NCBI GenBank assembly: GCA_037039685.1
Contig: JAWNGF010000017.1
Span: 434,001-498,000, forward strand
Direction of reading: 5' to 3'
DNA length: 64,000 bases
DNA from: Ceratobasidium sp. AG-K
Lineage: Eukaryota > Basidiomycota > Agaricomycetes > Cantharellales > Ceratobasidiaceae
How positions within the stretch are numbered: position 1 is the stretch's first letter; every line of letters starts with the position of its first letter. Below are positions 30,685-42,793 of the stretch, piece after piece. The notes under the pieces are model-generated. The model had not been told where the DNA came from and made no database searches. It saw only the letters and a program-made list of their open reading frames with translations. The position numbers were made by a program, and so were the translations under genes.

Positions 30685-32186
30685 ATGTCCGCACCCTCAG
30701 GTACATATGGTTTGCAGCCAAAGCAATTGATTGGATTGGCTATCCTCCAGGCCATCGCCCAAGGTATGTGTCGCCCGTCGCTTCCCTTTTATGCTTCAAG
30801 ACTTATCAGAGCCCATACTAAATCATCATCTGTCGGTCAAGGTATTCTCATACCGATGCTAACGAGCTTTCTAACATCCGAGCTGAACAACCGTCCTTGG
30901 TTCACGGCCTATGTTATATTTGTCAACCTGCTCGCTCTGACGCAGACAATATGTACCTTTCTCCAAGGGTGGGAAGTTTTTCAGCCTGACATTCCCAAGA
31001 TGGAGGTGAGTGGTCCAGTTTGTCCCATCCTAGAAGCAGCAACTGACGGAATGCAAGCTTGTGGTGCTTTTTGCCGCACTAACGGCGATTATTAGCGTTT
31101 CGGTCCAAGCATTCTTTATATACAGGTGTTACAGGATCTTCAAGCAGCGGTTCTTGTACATTGTGCCATTGTTAATGCTCTCGTTGACCACTCTGGTTTC
31201 TGGGATTATGCTGGTATGTATCCGTAAGACGCTGCTGGTTTCAAACACTAAAATTCAAAATCAATATAGGGTGTGAACGCAGCCGACACGGGCGTTGAAA
31301 CGAATGTAAGTTCCGACTACTATAGTGGCATTTCGACACCAACAGCTAATATTCTGTCAACGTAGAGTCGAACCTCGCGTTAGTGACGGTGTTTCAACTT
31401 ATGACGAGTCGGTATAGTAACAAATTTTGAAACGCAGTGGTTATATGGAGTTTTAGCTCATTTGTACTGGATTTATCAATGACGACTATCAGTGAGCTCG
31501 ATTCATGGCTTATCGAAAGGTAACATTTTATGCTCAGACTTGATTATAAGCTATTGTCTTTTTGTATCGGTGTCGGACAGGCAAGCAGAATAAACCTTTG
31601 GTGGTCAAGAATCGCTCATAATTTTTCCTCCACATTGCAGGACTTAATGAACACGATAACGTGTTTAGCGTCATTTGGCAGGTCATCTGGGTATGTAGGC
31701 CAGGTTTCTGTTCCAAGCGGTTTGTTGCTGAATAGTTGATCACTTAGGCCTCTGCGGCCCCTCCCCTGATCCTCATGATCCTTGTTGTACTCTGCGGATA
31801 CATTGTAGGTCACCCCATGTGGCCACCTTACTTAGCTTATGATCTCACTTTGAACTCGCACTCAGGCCAAGTCACGAACCGTAACAGTATATGCGGCTGG
31901 AATGACCGGTAAGGGTACGGTCTCCAGAATCAGCTATGATGGCTGATCGTACTTGCGAGATAGGAAAGGTCTTTCCGCTATCCTTGATGATTAATCTTGC
32001 GGGGTGAGTGGATTTCCCCTTCAGGCTCCTCATTTATATAATGTTGGTCACAGGCAGGGGTACATTCGTCGTCAGTTTGAGCATTCTGGACTCCATGTGC
32101 CGTCCCACAGAGCGTCGCCTCCTTCCAACGTGACTAGCGAGCCGGTCTTTATCCAAATGGTGAAAAAACCCGGAGATCGTAGCTAG
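30685..32186 (+). CDS. Multi-pass membrane protein, Agaricomycete DUF6534-like
   Basis: Probable seven-TM protein of a family expanded in Agaricomycetes. Exon 1 (30685-30763) starts MSAPSGTYG and leads into QLIGLAILQAIAQG; exon 2 (30842-31005) encodes ILIPMLTSFLTSE and WFTAYVIFVNLLALTQ, then ELVVLFAALTAIISVSVQAFF and a YRCYRIFKQR loop with IVPLLMLSLTTLVSGIML. Later short exons give NSNLALVTVFQLMTS, APPLILMILVVLCGYI, a GKVFPLSLMINL helix and a cytosolic tail (YIRRQFE, ending GDRS-stop at 32186). About nine exons; borders after 31380 are uncertain, with alternative AG acceptors needed to keep the frame, so partial decay cannot be excluded. Function unknown. Confidence 0.6.
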
Positions 32187-32769
32187 TATGTTAACTTGGA
32201 GGCAGTCATCACTAGATACCCTAGGAAAGATCTGATACCAGGGACCACAACCTGAGCTGAAAGTGAGTAAACTCAATTTCAGCATCATCAATTGTGGGTT
32301 CCCTGATAACAAGGTATCAGCTAATAGACGCAAATACTACAGTATTGAGCCTTTTATACTTTCATTTTTTCCACAAAGCCTCTCCCGAAGAGGGTATTGC
32401 AGTGTCTCAGTGGTGTCTCCAAGTCATGTGATCAGACGTCGAACGTTCCACCCTGCAACAGGTTGATGATAGCGAGATAAAGACGCCCCAAGCCGCTCAC
32501 AGGTACCCACAGTACTGTACAAGATAGGTGCATTGATTCATCGATAGTGACGTGGGGTGGGATCCCGTCGTGCCCCGAGCTGCCACGTGACTTCGCGTAG
32601 ACCCTCTTAAATTCCAAATTCGGATCCAGGTGATACGAAACGTCGGGTCAAGGTCGGCTGACCATTCTACCACGACGACTTTTGTAGCTTGTGTTTCTTG
32701 CTAAACCAATCATCTGTCTTTACCTTTACCCACAATTTTCGTTAAACAATACCACTTCTATAATCAACA
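32187..32769. other. Intergenic, promoter of mitochondrial carrier
   Basis: No gene. Contains a GCCACGTGAC E-box-like word near 32581 and pyrimidine-rich sequence just upstream of the carrier ATG. Confidence 0.5.
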
Positions 32770-34281
32770 ATGGCAAGTGCCGGTCAAGGTACGTTATAAG
32801 CTGCGGTTTGCTCCGGGGCGTGTAACTGGGCGTGAGGAACGGTTATGTAGATGCCCCAATCGGCGCGATCACGGATTTTGTTGCTGGAACCGTGGGAGGT
32901 GAGGCCTTTTACGCTAAGGAGAGCTTTTGGGACTAAGCGTGCCGATAGGAATGGTTGGGCTCGCTGTTGGATTTCCCTTCGATACCAGTGAGTGTTGCAA
33001 TTACTGCTCGTGTGCACCCGAGGCTCATATTCTCCACAGTCAAAGTTCGGTTGCAACATCCGGAGACGATGAACCGGTATCGTAACAGTGTGGCTGCACT
33101 CGCGACGATCATCAAGGAGGAAAGAGTTGCTGGATTGTTCAAGGGAATTTCTTCCCCCATGGTGCGTTTCTCCAAGGTTTGGAGACAGCGAATAGTCTGC
33201 TTACAACAGACTTCTCCCCCTCTCCCTTGCCGATTCAACACCCATCAGGCTGGCTGCGCCTTTTTGAACGGGCTTGTTTTTGCTGGTTCGGGCTTCTTGT
33301 AAGTCTACTTCACCCCAATTTTCCTTTTCGGGACGCCGTATGAACATCATGCTCACCTGCATTCCCTGCTATCCAGTATGCGCGCCCAAATGGATGACCC
33401 AAACGCCGAACCAACCCTGACCCAAATTACTATCGCGGGCGCTGGAACAGGAGTTATCGCCTCACTCATCGCCACCCCGACAGAGTTGATCAAGATCCGC
33501 CAACAAGCAAATACAAGTACGGGGACACAGCCACCGGCGTGGAAAGTAGCGCGGGATATCTGGAGGACCCACGGTGTAAGGGGACTGTATAGAGGGATAT
33601 CTAGCACTGCAATGCGGGACATGAGCTACGGTGCGTACCGAACATATTCATCATTTAATAATAGATCCCTCATGGTAGTGCACTTCTCTAGGAGCGTACT
33701 TTGCGACATACGAGGGCATGAGAAGGTTATTGACTCCTGCCCAACCGGATAGGAAGATAAAGGGCGCGCCCGTAACAGAGGATGGAAGACCGGTGTTCGT
33801 CGTGCAACCCACAGACGGCGTTACAATTGCGGAGGAGGTCGAGAGCGAAATGAAAGCGCTGACCTGGGCTCGGTTGATGGTTGCTGGAGGTGTTGCTGGA
33901 GTAAGTTTCACAGAATCAATTTGCGATCCTCACTTACCGTGTTGGGCATAGATTGCCGGTTGGATATTCACCTTCCACCTGGACTCGATCAAGACTCGTG
34001 TCCAGAGTATCGATTACACTCCTCCAGCGCATCACACTATGCCCCACTCTCTGGGATATAGCACTGCAACGCCTGGCATGCACGCCATGGCCTTGGCGCG
34101 AGGATATTCGGCCGCCGCGTCGAGCCCGTATCGAACAACATGGAGCACCACGATGTACATGTATCGTGTCGAGGGTTTAAGATCGTTCTGGAAGGGACTG
34201 TGGCCCACTATCGTCAGGGCTGTCCCTGTAAACATGGCTACGTTTGGGGCATACGAGGTTGTCGTTCATATGATGCGCTAA
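32770..34281 (+). CDS. Mitochondrial solute carrier (SLC25 family)
   Basis: Inner-membrane exchanger with three tandem repeats. Exons 32770-32788, 32851-32898, 32949-32987, 33040-33161, 33249-33298, 33377-33630, 33692-33900 and 33952-34281 sum to 357 codons in frame (356 residues). Signatures: repeat 1 FPFDTIKVRLQ then GLFKGISSPM; repeat 2 TPTELIKIRQQ then GLYRGISSTAMRD; repeat 3 FHLDSIKTRVQ then SFWKGLWPTIVRAVPVN. Repeat 3 has His where Pro is usual. Two insertions are long: a loop before repeat 3 (GAPVTEDGRPVFVVQPTDG) and another in repeat 3 with HHTMPHSLGYS, making the protein about 50 residues longer than average. The nearest groups by pattern are the amino acid/carnitine-type carriers, but the substrate is not decidable by eye. 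Confidence 0.85.
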
Positions 34282-34639
34282 TTTTTCCAACTCGTTTCTC
34301 GGACGACTCGAATTAGATGCGACTGAATTGAGTCTTGTATCTTATATGCCTTCTAGTTGTATTTATGAGTCGAGTTGGTCTTTCTAATTATGCTATACAC
34401 ACCTTGTAATTCTACACCCTGTCGTCGACCATCGTCAGCGAGTCCTCACTTGAAGAGAAAACCTCGGATCAATCAGCCTGTGTGTACGCCAAAAAGGGCA
34501 ACAAACGCCAACAAACGCTCTATATTCTAGCTTGCATGCTCGTTCGTCAGTTCGGTTACGTGTGCGGTTGTGGTACTGGTGAGCTCGATGGAAGCGAGAT
34601 CTGGAGCTGTTTGTCTGTGTTGATGTGGTGAGAACTCAC
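34282..34639. other. Carrier 3' flank
   Basis: Downstream region of the carrier; no gene recognised. Confidence 0.5.
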
Positions 34640-34849
34640 GTGCAACTCTTTTCTGATTAAGTTTCCTCCAGGTCTGCCACTCATGGTCGCCGAGCACAAT
34701 ACCCGATAAAGAGACGACTGCATTGTCAACCGGAGAAAGCTTAGCCAAGCTCCCATAACACGTTGTTCACAGACCGATGCTATCAATTTGATTTGTTCTT
34801 TGCCACACTGAGCCTGTCCTATCTTTGTCACTTCGAATTTGAAGGGTGG

Positions 34850-35680
34850 CGAACCATAACCTAGACCGTGTACAACTTTGTTCATTCGCCCCCTACATCT
34901 CGAAGGCGTTCTTTTACCATGCCCTACCTTTCTCAATGGATACGCCTTGGCATCGAATACTACGGTCTTCCGTTAAGCTCTCAAATGGTTTCTTAGTGGC
35001 GTTGACACACAGTCTTCAGGCTGGTTCGGAGTTTACTCTATCAGTGAACGGATCTACCTTCTTGGTATCGCCTGTGGAAACTTGGAGCTTTGCAAAGGTT
35101 GACAATAGCTGGTCCTTACGGTTTCCTACTTACATTGCGGAACTTGTTCGCGTCGTCTTGAATGCCATTAGGATAGCTATTACTGGATAGGCGGTCCAGG
35201 TATGTGATCGTTGCTTAATCAAGTAATTCAACCAATGGCACAATCTATGACTCATCGCATACTTAAGGGTAAGGGTGACGTATTTGGGTGGTTTCATGAA
35301 TATACCCATAATTTCTACACTCGACGTGTATTCGAAGGCGGAATGCTTGATTGCTTCATGCTGTACATGGATTTACTCACAGGGTTGCGCATCTAGCCAA
35401 TAGCGTCGCGCTTCCATGACTGATTGAGAGTTGAAATAATCGATGGTTGGCTTGACCTTTTCAAAGTGTCTTGTCAGCCTCGTCAAAGGGAGAAATATGT
35501 CCCGTTTCTAGCTCGAGTTCCGGCCTTCATGAAGGAAATTGAGGAAGATGATCATGCACTCACTTTCAGTCTATCGGGGCGGCAATCCCATATACGGTTG
35601 TCAGCGGGGATAAACATTCCCTCCGCGATCTATCTCCCCGGAAGCTGACGGAAGATTATGGCGAAGCCAAGGTCAGTCAT
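34850..35680 (+). pseudogene. Decayed gene upstream of subtilase 1
   Basis: Short protein-like stretches are spread over several frames: FTLSVNGSTFLVSPVETW, VDNSWSLRFPTYIAEL, FHEYTHNFYTRRVFEGG, LYMDLLTGLR, FLARVPAFMKEIEEDDHALTF and LSAGINIPSAIYLPGS. The second unit has homologous stretches in the same order (about 38170-38860). With frames broken by indels in both units, I read these as two remnants of one ancestral gene of unknown function, duplicated together with the protease. Confidence 0.5.
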
Positions 35681-35859
35681 CTGTTCTCGCAATCGGGGAT
35701 GTTGTGCTCACCGAGCAGCCCTACAGGCACTCGGGTTTCATATCCCATCAGCGAATACTTACCCTGCCTTCGCTGACTATAAGACGGGAACAAGTAAACT
35801 GGGATCCGACATGCTCCACTGCAAATTTGTAGCTTTTAAGCATACTTCAACTGGCCAAC

Positions 35860-37458
35860 ATGTTCGCTTCCGCCGCCGCCGTCCTCGCTCTTTCTGTCGT
35901 GGCCTCGGCCGCCCCTGCTGCCGTCCCAATCACCAAGTACGCTGGCTCAACTAAGGCGGACTCGTATATTGTCAAGCTCAAGGACGGCGTCTCCAAGTCG
36001 TCGCATATCGCCCGCCTGCTGTCCGAGATACAAGGCAAAGACTCTTCGATCACTTACAAGGTTGGTTGCACGCATATACTATATCGAATCACGCTAAGTT
36101 CCTTCCGCAGTGGGACTACGGTAACGTGATCAACGGATATGCTGGTGTTCTCAAAGGCTCTGTTCTTGATTTTGTTCGCAAGTCGTCTGATGTCGAGTAT
36201 ATCGAGGCGTATGTCATAGTTTTCGTATATTGCCCAATGGCATTGACACTAGTCTCTGTTCAACTATTGCTAGCGATACCATCTGGCAGCTCGAATATGA
36301 AGGGGCTCCTGCGGGAGAGTTCGAGGAGCGCTCCGAGCCCGGTGAGCCTGCATTTGCCAGCCTTGCTGCTCGTGCAACGGGAGGTTCTGGTGTTATCATC
36401 TACAGTATTGACAGCGGTAAGAATACTATCACTACTTAATGCAGCGCTTAAAGATCAAACTGTTCAACAGGTATTTACACTGCCCACTCTGAGTTTGGTG
36501 GCCGCGCATCATGGGGAGCTACCTTTGGAGGCTATCCCAACGCCGACGGCAATGGTCACGGAACGCGTATGTTACGGAAACTTGCATACCTAAAATCTGA
36601 TGAACTAAACTAAGACATTTTAGACACTGCGGCTACTGCCGTAGGAGCAACCTATGGTATTGCCACCCAAGCAACCGTTGTTGCTGTCAAGGTCTGCTCT
36701 GACAGCAACACATGCGCTACCTCGGACATCGTCTCTGGTGTGAACTATGCCTATGCTCAATTCCAGGCCAATGGCAAGCCTTCCAGTAAGCATTTTTGAC
36801 TAGTGATATGCACGCCCAGTCTCTAAAAATACTTTTAGTTGTCACCATGTCACTGAGTAGTGGCGCTTCCTCTGCCATCGATAACGCTGTATCTGCTGCG
36901 ATCTCCGGTGGTCTCCACTTCACCGTTGCTGCTGGTAACAGTAATGCCATTGCGTCCAACTTTTCCCCTGCTCGCCTCCGTGCTGCCAACACCGTTGGTG
37001 CCATTGATAGCAATAATGTAAAGGCCTCATTCTCCAACTATGGTCGTAAGTTTAAACCATATGCATGCTCGAATTGAACATCAAACATTTGTTTTATCCC
37101 TGTAGCCATCCTCGATGTCTGGGCTCCTGGTGTCAACATTCTTTCTGCGTACATCGGTAGTACCACTGCGACTGCCGTTCTTTCTGGCACTTCGGCGGCC
37201 ACTCCCTACGTTGCGGGCATTTTGGCTTGTGTTCTTAGCGAGTACGGGCAGGTCTCTCCGGTAGGTTATACAGTATACCTAGTTATGATGTTTGAATTTA
37301 TCACCTCTGCTCGGGCTTCGCTGAGCTCCTCGCTCCTGTCGCACGCTCAGGCCGTTGTCACTGGTGCACCTGCCGGTACTGTGTAAGCCACAACCTTGCA
37401 TATACCAAACAAAAGCTGATATATGTACCACAGTAACCTCAAAGCTACCTTGTGGTGA
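35860..37458 (+). CDS. Secreted subtilisin-like protease, proteinase K type (copy 1)
   Basis: S8 serine protease. Signal peptide [20 protein letters not shown], then an inhibitor_I9 propeptide ([17 protein letters not shown]), then the catalytic domain. Exons about 35860-36060, 36111-36208, 36274-36416, 36471-36566, 36624-36785, 36839-37045 and 37106-37260, plus a C-terminal exon. Triad: Asp in YSIDSG, His in GHGTHTAA (split by an intron), Ser in [11 protein letters not shown]; oxyanion Asn in AAGNSN. Two oddities: GTSAATP replaces the near-universal GTSMATP, and the last intron lacks the AG acceptor present in copy 2 (TCGG before GCTTCGCT instead of TTAG), so the final 40 or so residues may be altered. 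Activity is therefore less certain than for copy 2. Confidence 0.85.
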
Positions 37459-38060
37459 ACCGGCAAAGCCCATTACTCTCGAGCTTGAGGCGACTAGGAG
37501 TAATATGCTTGACTACATGCACATTTTGTTCAATAAGTTTAGCTCCCTTTGCATACGAGTGTGCAAATCATATGAGCAATTTCGAGATCTGCTACATGCT
37601 TACCACAAGTGCCACAAACTCAAAGCACAGGCTGGCTATTGTGCAGTGCTGACGCGCTTTTAAATTGTGTTCGCCCGGTGAGACATTATATCGAGGCGTT
37701 GCGTTTCACGGACGATGCTGACAAAAATGTAAGATGTAAGATGTAACCTGAGTCTGGCTGTTGCCCAGAACGTTTGATAATAATCCAAGAAGTAACGAAA
37801 TTTCCTCCAAGACTGTCGCTCGTGGTGCCCAAGCTCAATACTTCTTGCGGAGATGACTGTGTTACCAGTCAAATATAGCTGAGCCAGGGTTTCTGATTTT
37901 ATAGGGTTGGCATACTGGTGTTACAAACGTTACTTCACATATAATACTTGTCCAATAGTAGGCCTCCTCACGACAAGACAGCCTGGCTGGAATCGGCGAT
38001 GTCCTGTCTCCGTCCCTTTCGGTGGCGACCGACCATATCCTAGACTATGTACAGCTTGTT
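37459..38060. other. Intergenic between duplicated units
   Basis: 3' flank of subtilase 1 and start of the second duplicated unit. No separate gene seen. Confidence 0.5.
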
Positions 38061-38860
38061 CATTCGTTGCCTGGATGTGACTTTCAACTTCATCTTTACC
38101 CACATGTCGTACAGATCTCAAATGATTCATCTTGGCATCAAATGTTGCGCCCTTCCGTGCAACTTTCAGCTAACTTCTAACTTGTGCTAGCACATGAACT
38201 TGGTTCGATATTTACCCTATCGGTGTGCCAGAATTGCTCAGGTGTACCTTCCGCCGGTCTCGCTTGCGTCCACTCTGAGCTTCACGAAGGCTAATGATAG
38301 CTGATCCTTATGATTTCCTGCATGAGTTCTCGAATCTACGCATGGTGCTTGCCCGCTATTATGACGATAATCACTGGGTGAATGGTGCATGTGTGATTTT
38401 CACTCATTCGGGCGGTTCGCCTACAATCCATAACTGGCCGCGCACGAGTAAAGACAAAGTGTTTAGAGGAGCTCATGCATACACTAATTACTTTTACACC
38501 GGATATGAGAATTCGAAGGCGTGAATCTGGCTTCTTTTGTGCTGCGCATTGATTTACTCTTGCACGGTAGCGCGTGTAACCAATACCTTCGCGCTTCCCT
38601 GGCTAAATGAAAGTTGACGTAATTGATGAGCGACCTTATCAACGTCTTGGCAACCTCGCGGACGGAGCGATATGCCCCATTGCTGGCTCATGTTCTGGCG
38701 CTCGTTGAGGAAAGTGAGGAAGTTGACCACGTGCTCGCTTTTAGACGGGCGGGGCGGTAGCCCCAGATACAGCTGTCAGCTGAACCATATGCTGCTTTCG
38801 CGGTTCATCTCGCTGGGGGTTCGCGAGAGGTTCTGGCGAATCCAAGGTAAGTCATATGTT
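38061..38860 (+). pseudogene. Decayed gene upstream of subtilase 2
   Basis: Second copy of the remnant at 34850-35680, with FTHSGGSPTIHNWPRTS, VFRGAHAYTNYFYT and, in another frame, YAPLLAHVLALVEE and a degenerate LSAEPYAAFAVHL. Some stretches missing from the first copy are present here, so the two together outline the ancestral order. No single open frame remains. Confidence 0.5.
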
Positions 38861-39042
38861 CTTGCAATCGGGGATTTTGTGTTCCTCGCTGAGAGCAGGC
38901 CGTGCAGACACCTATAGTTCTTACCCGGTAAGCACATGATCACTGTGCCTTCACTGGCCATATAAGACGAGAACGACTGAACCGGGATTCGACAAGCTCT
39001 ACTACGGGCCAGTAGCTTGTTAGTGCACTCCACCCAGTCAGC

Positions 39043-40637
39043 ATGTTCACTTCCACCGCTGCCACCCTCGCGCTCTCAGTCGCAGCCTCGGCCGCCCCTG
39101 CTCCCGTCCCAATCGCCAAGTACCCTGGCCCGGCCAAGGCCGACTCGTATATTGTCAAGCTCAAGGATGGCGTCTCCAAGTCATCGCATATCGCTCGTCT
39201 CCTGGCTGAGATACAAGGCAAAGACTCTTCGATCACTTACAAGGTTGGTTGCACGCATATACTATACCGAGTCATGCTAAGTTCCTTCCACAGTGGGACT
39301 ACGGTAACGTGATCAACGGATATGCTGGTGTTCTCAAAGGCTCCGTTCTTGAATTCGTTCGCAAGTCGTCTGATGTCGAGTATATCGAGGCGTATGTCAT
39401 AGTTTCCGTATATTGCCCAGTGGCACTGACACTAGTCTCTGTTCAACTATTGCTAGCGATACCATCTGGCAGCTCGAATATGAAGGGGCTCCTGCGGGAG
39501 AGTTCGAGGAGCGCTCCGAGCCCGGTGAGCCTGCATTTGCCAGCCTCGCTGCTCGTGCAACGGGAGGTTCTGGTGTTGTCGTCTACGGCATTGACACAGG
39601 TGAGTATACTATCATTAAGTATTGCCTGAATATCAAATTATAACATATGATAGGTATTTACACTGCCCACTCTGCGTTTGGTGGCCGTGCGTCTTGGGGT
39701 GCTACTTATGGAGGCTACGCCAGCGCCGACGGCAATGGCCACGGAACACGTATGTAGCAACGCTTGAATCTATAAAATCTGGTGAACTAAATCATGCCAT
39801 TTTAGACACTGCGGGTACTGCCGTAGGAACGACCTATGGTATTGCCACCCAAGCAACCGTTGTTGCTGTCAAGGTCTGCTCTGACAGTGGCTCGTGCGCC
39901 ACCTCGGACATCGTTTCTGGCGTCAACTATGCCTATGCGCAATTCAAAGCTAATGGCAAGCCCTCCGGTTAGTACGTTTCACTGGCAACATTGACACCCG
40001 GTCGCTACAACACTTATTTTCAGTCGCTACCATGTCACTTGGAGGTAGCGCTTCCACTGCCATCGATAGCGTTGTTTCCACTGCGATCACCGGTGGTCTG
40101 CACTTTACCATCGCCGCTGGTAACAGCAACGTCGACGCTTCCAGCACCTCTCCAGCTCGCGTCGCTGCTGCAAACACCGTTGGAGCTATTGACAGCAGCA
40201 ATGCTAAGGCCTCGTTCTCCAACTACGGCTGTGAGTAAAAACAATCTATATTCGAAACGAAAGTTAATTAGGTTTATTTCGCTAGCCGTGCTCGACGTCT
40301 GGGCGCCTGGTGTCAGTATCCTATCCGCATATATCGGCAGCACCACCGCCACCGCTCGTCTTTCTGGAACTTCCATGGCCACCCCCTACGTCGCCGGCAT
40401 TTTGGCCTATGTTCTTAGCGAGTACGGTCAGGTCACTCCGGTAAGCTACTTAGCCTGGGTAGGTGGGGTATGATCATTCATGCACTCTATTTAGGCTTCG
40501 CTCAGCGCCTCGCTCAAGTCGCACGCCCAGGCCGTTGTCACTGGCACACCTGCTGGTACTACGTAAGTTACCGTTATTCAAAACTAAGCTAAAGCTAACA
40601 CGGGATTTGCAGTAACCTCAAAGCGACCTTGTGGTAA
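39043..40637 (+). CDS. Secreted subtilisin-like protease, proteinase K type (copy 2)
   Basis: Intact tandem paralogue of the gene at 35860 with the same eight- to nine-exon layout. Signal peptide MFTSTAATLALSVAASAAPA, I9 propeptide [17 protein letters not shown], Asp in YGIDTG, His in GHGTHTAGTAVG (CAC spliced from C|AC), oxyanion Asn in AAGNSN, Ser in GTSMATPYVAG. The last intron has a normal TTTAG acceptor, and the frame ends NLKATLW-stop. Such enzymes degrade external protein and are common as multigene families in saprotrophic and plant-associated fungi. Confidence 0.9.
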
Positions 40638-41265
40638 ACTGACGAAAACCAATTGCTCTCGAGTTTGGGCCACGGGGGATGAAATAATCGAGTGTATGCG
40701 CGTTTGATTCAATAAATTTGACTATTTTGACAATCCACTTGATTCATATATGAGTAATACTTAGATCTCCTGGATATTTCCCACAAGCGTCAGAAATTCG
40801 GGGTGCGGATTAGTTGTGATGTAGTACTTGGGCTTTTAGTAAATATCATAGCCCGGTGAGACGTTTATCGAGATGCTTCGTTAGGCACCTGATATTAACA
40901 ATCAATATGTGACATACAATACAAATCGGGCTGTTGCCAACTAGGTTTCACTCCAAGGAACTCCAGAAGTTTATCGTGGATGCACCAGAACATTGACACT
41001 TTCATACTTTGATCACGGTATTTTCGGCCTTGGATCCACGCACTTTGAGACTGGGAATAGGGCAGTTCTGTCTAGTTTGTCTCCTTGGATTTAGGATAAA
41101 GGGACCCTAATTTTTGCCGGACGAGGGTCAGAGAAACAAATCACACTAGACAAGTCCGATAGGAGAACGAAGTATATTCATAGCATGTAAATTCTTTTGT
41201 ACAGCAGATGTACGTTATTTTCAACCGGCCAAATATCGAACTGCAGGACAGTCTTCGACCAACGT
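40638..41265. other. Intergenic between convergent subtilase genes
   Basis: Remainder of the second duplicated unit and 3' flank of subtilase 3; no gene recognised. Confidence 0.5.
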
Positions 41266-42793
41266 TTACCAGGCACGGGCCTTGAGGTTGCTGGATTGAA
41301 GGAATATTGTCAGAATAATAAGTGAGAAAGGATCAACGAAAGCTTACGTAGTGCCAGAAGGAGCACCAGTAACGACGGCCTGGGCGTTCGACTTGAGAGC
41401 AGAGGCAAGTGCAGCCTAGAGGTGTGGATGGTAAGCCCGAATATTACTTTCATAAATTCCATGGCACTTACGGGGGAGGAGTTGCCTTTGTTGCCGATGA
41501 CGACAGCAAGAATGCCAGCGACAGCAGGGGTGGCCATGGAAGTACCAGAGATGGTGTTGGCGGCCGAGTTGCTTCCGATCCAGGCGCTGCGAACGTTGAC
41601 ACCGAGCGCCCATACGTCGAGGGCAGCTATCGCAAAACTGGTGGTGAGCACTATTACGTAATTGATTAATTAATCGAAATGCACATACGACCGTAGTTGG
41701 AGAACGAGGCCTTGCGGTTGGAGCTGTCGACGGCACCGACGGTAATGGCCGCAGCAACGCGAGCAGGAGAAGTGTTAGCAGCGTTGACGTTGCTGTTTCC
41801 GGCGGCAACGGTGAAGTGAACACCGCGGCTGATTCCGGCGGACACGGCAGAGTCGATGGCGGTATCAGTGGGGCCACCGAGGGACATGGTGGCGACTGCG
41901 GGTCATGTGAGTCCAAGTTTTGGGGCATCAATATTAAATTGATCGCTTACTCGAGGGACGACCAGAGGAGCCGGCCTGGGTGACGGCATAGTTGACACCA
42001 GCGATGATAGCGGAGCTTGGGCACTGACCGGCATCGGAGCAGACCTTGACGGCGATGATATTCGCGGCGGTAGCGGGGCCAAAGCCAGATCCACCAACGG
42101 TGCCAGCGGTGTCTTGGGGGCAGCTTTAGTGTAGGTACAATTGGGGGATTAGGGGAAACTCACGGGTTCCGTGGCCGTTACCGTCGCGGCTGGCGTAGCC
42201 TCCGAAGGTAGCACCCCAAGTGGCACGTCCACCGAAGGAAGTGTGCGTGGTGAGGATACCAGTGTCGATACCGTAGACGTCCACGCCTCCGCCATTGGCG
42301 GCACGGCCCATGAGTTCAGTAGCCTCCGGCTCGGCATGGCGGGCACCGAGGACCTCGTCGCCCTGCTCCCACTCAATCTGGTAGATGGTATCACTATGGA
42401 AGCAACGGTTAGACTGGTGTCTAAAAATGTGGAAAGATATCGTACGCCTGGATGTACTCGACATCGGAAGATCGGCGGATGAATTCAAGGATCGGTCCCT
42501 TGAGCACGCCTGCGTATCCGTTAAAGACGCTCTCGTACTAGAAAAACGTCAGCGTACAAGTACTGTTTGTGAACGATGCAAGTACGTACCTTGTAGATGA
42601 CCTTGGAGTCCTGGCTGCCAATGTATTCCAAGAGGCGGGCGATGTGCGAGTTCTTGGAGACGCCGTCCTTGAGCTTGATGATATAGGTATCGGCTTGGGT
42701 AGGACCAGCGAGCTTGGTGATCGGGATGGCGGCAGGAGCGGCGAACACCGGAGCGATCAAGGCGGCGGCAGCGACAGCGACGAAGGACTTCAT
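41266..42793 (-). CDS. Secreted subtilisin-like protease, proteinase K type (copy 3)
   Basis: Third, more diverged S8 protease, on the opposite strand to the tandem pair. Signal peptide MKSFVAVAAAALIAPVFAAPA; propeptide [18 protein letters not shown]; Asp in YGIDTGIL; His in GHGTHTAGTVGGS (spliced); oxyanion Asn in AAGNSN; Ser in GTSMATPAVAG. It ends NLKARAW-stop at 41266. The start at 42793 is preferred because it begins the signal peptide; an upstream in-frame ATG at 42901 would bury it. Same splice pattern as the other two copies, so all three derive from one ancestor. Confidence 0.9.

Larger units (their letters stand above)
34640..40950 (+). repeat. Tandem segmental duplication, period about 3.18 kb
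   Basis: Two direct units, roughly 34.64-37.75 kb and 37.75-40.95 kb. Landmarks are offset by nearly the same distance: subtilase ATGs 35860 and 39043 (3183 bp), and the shared GCCCGGTGAGAC word downstream at about 37673 and 40852 (3179 bp). Each unit contains a decayed upstream gene followed by a proteinase K-like gene. Exact edges are approximate. Confidence 0.75.
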
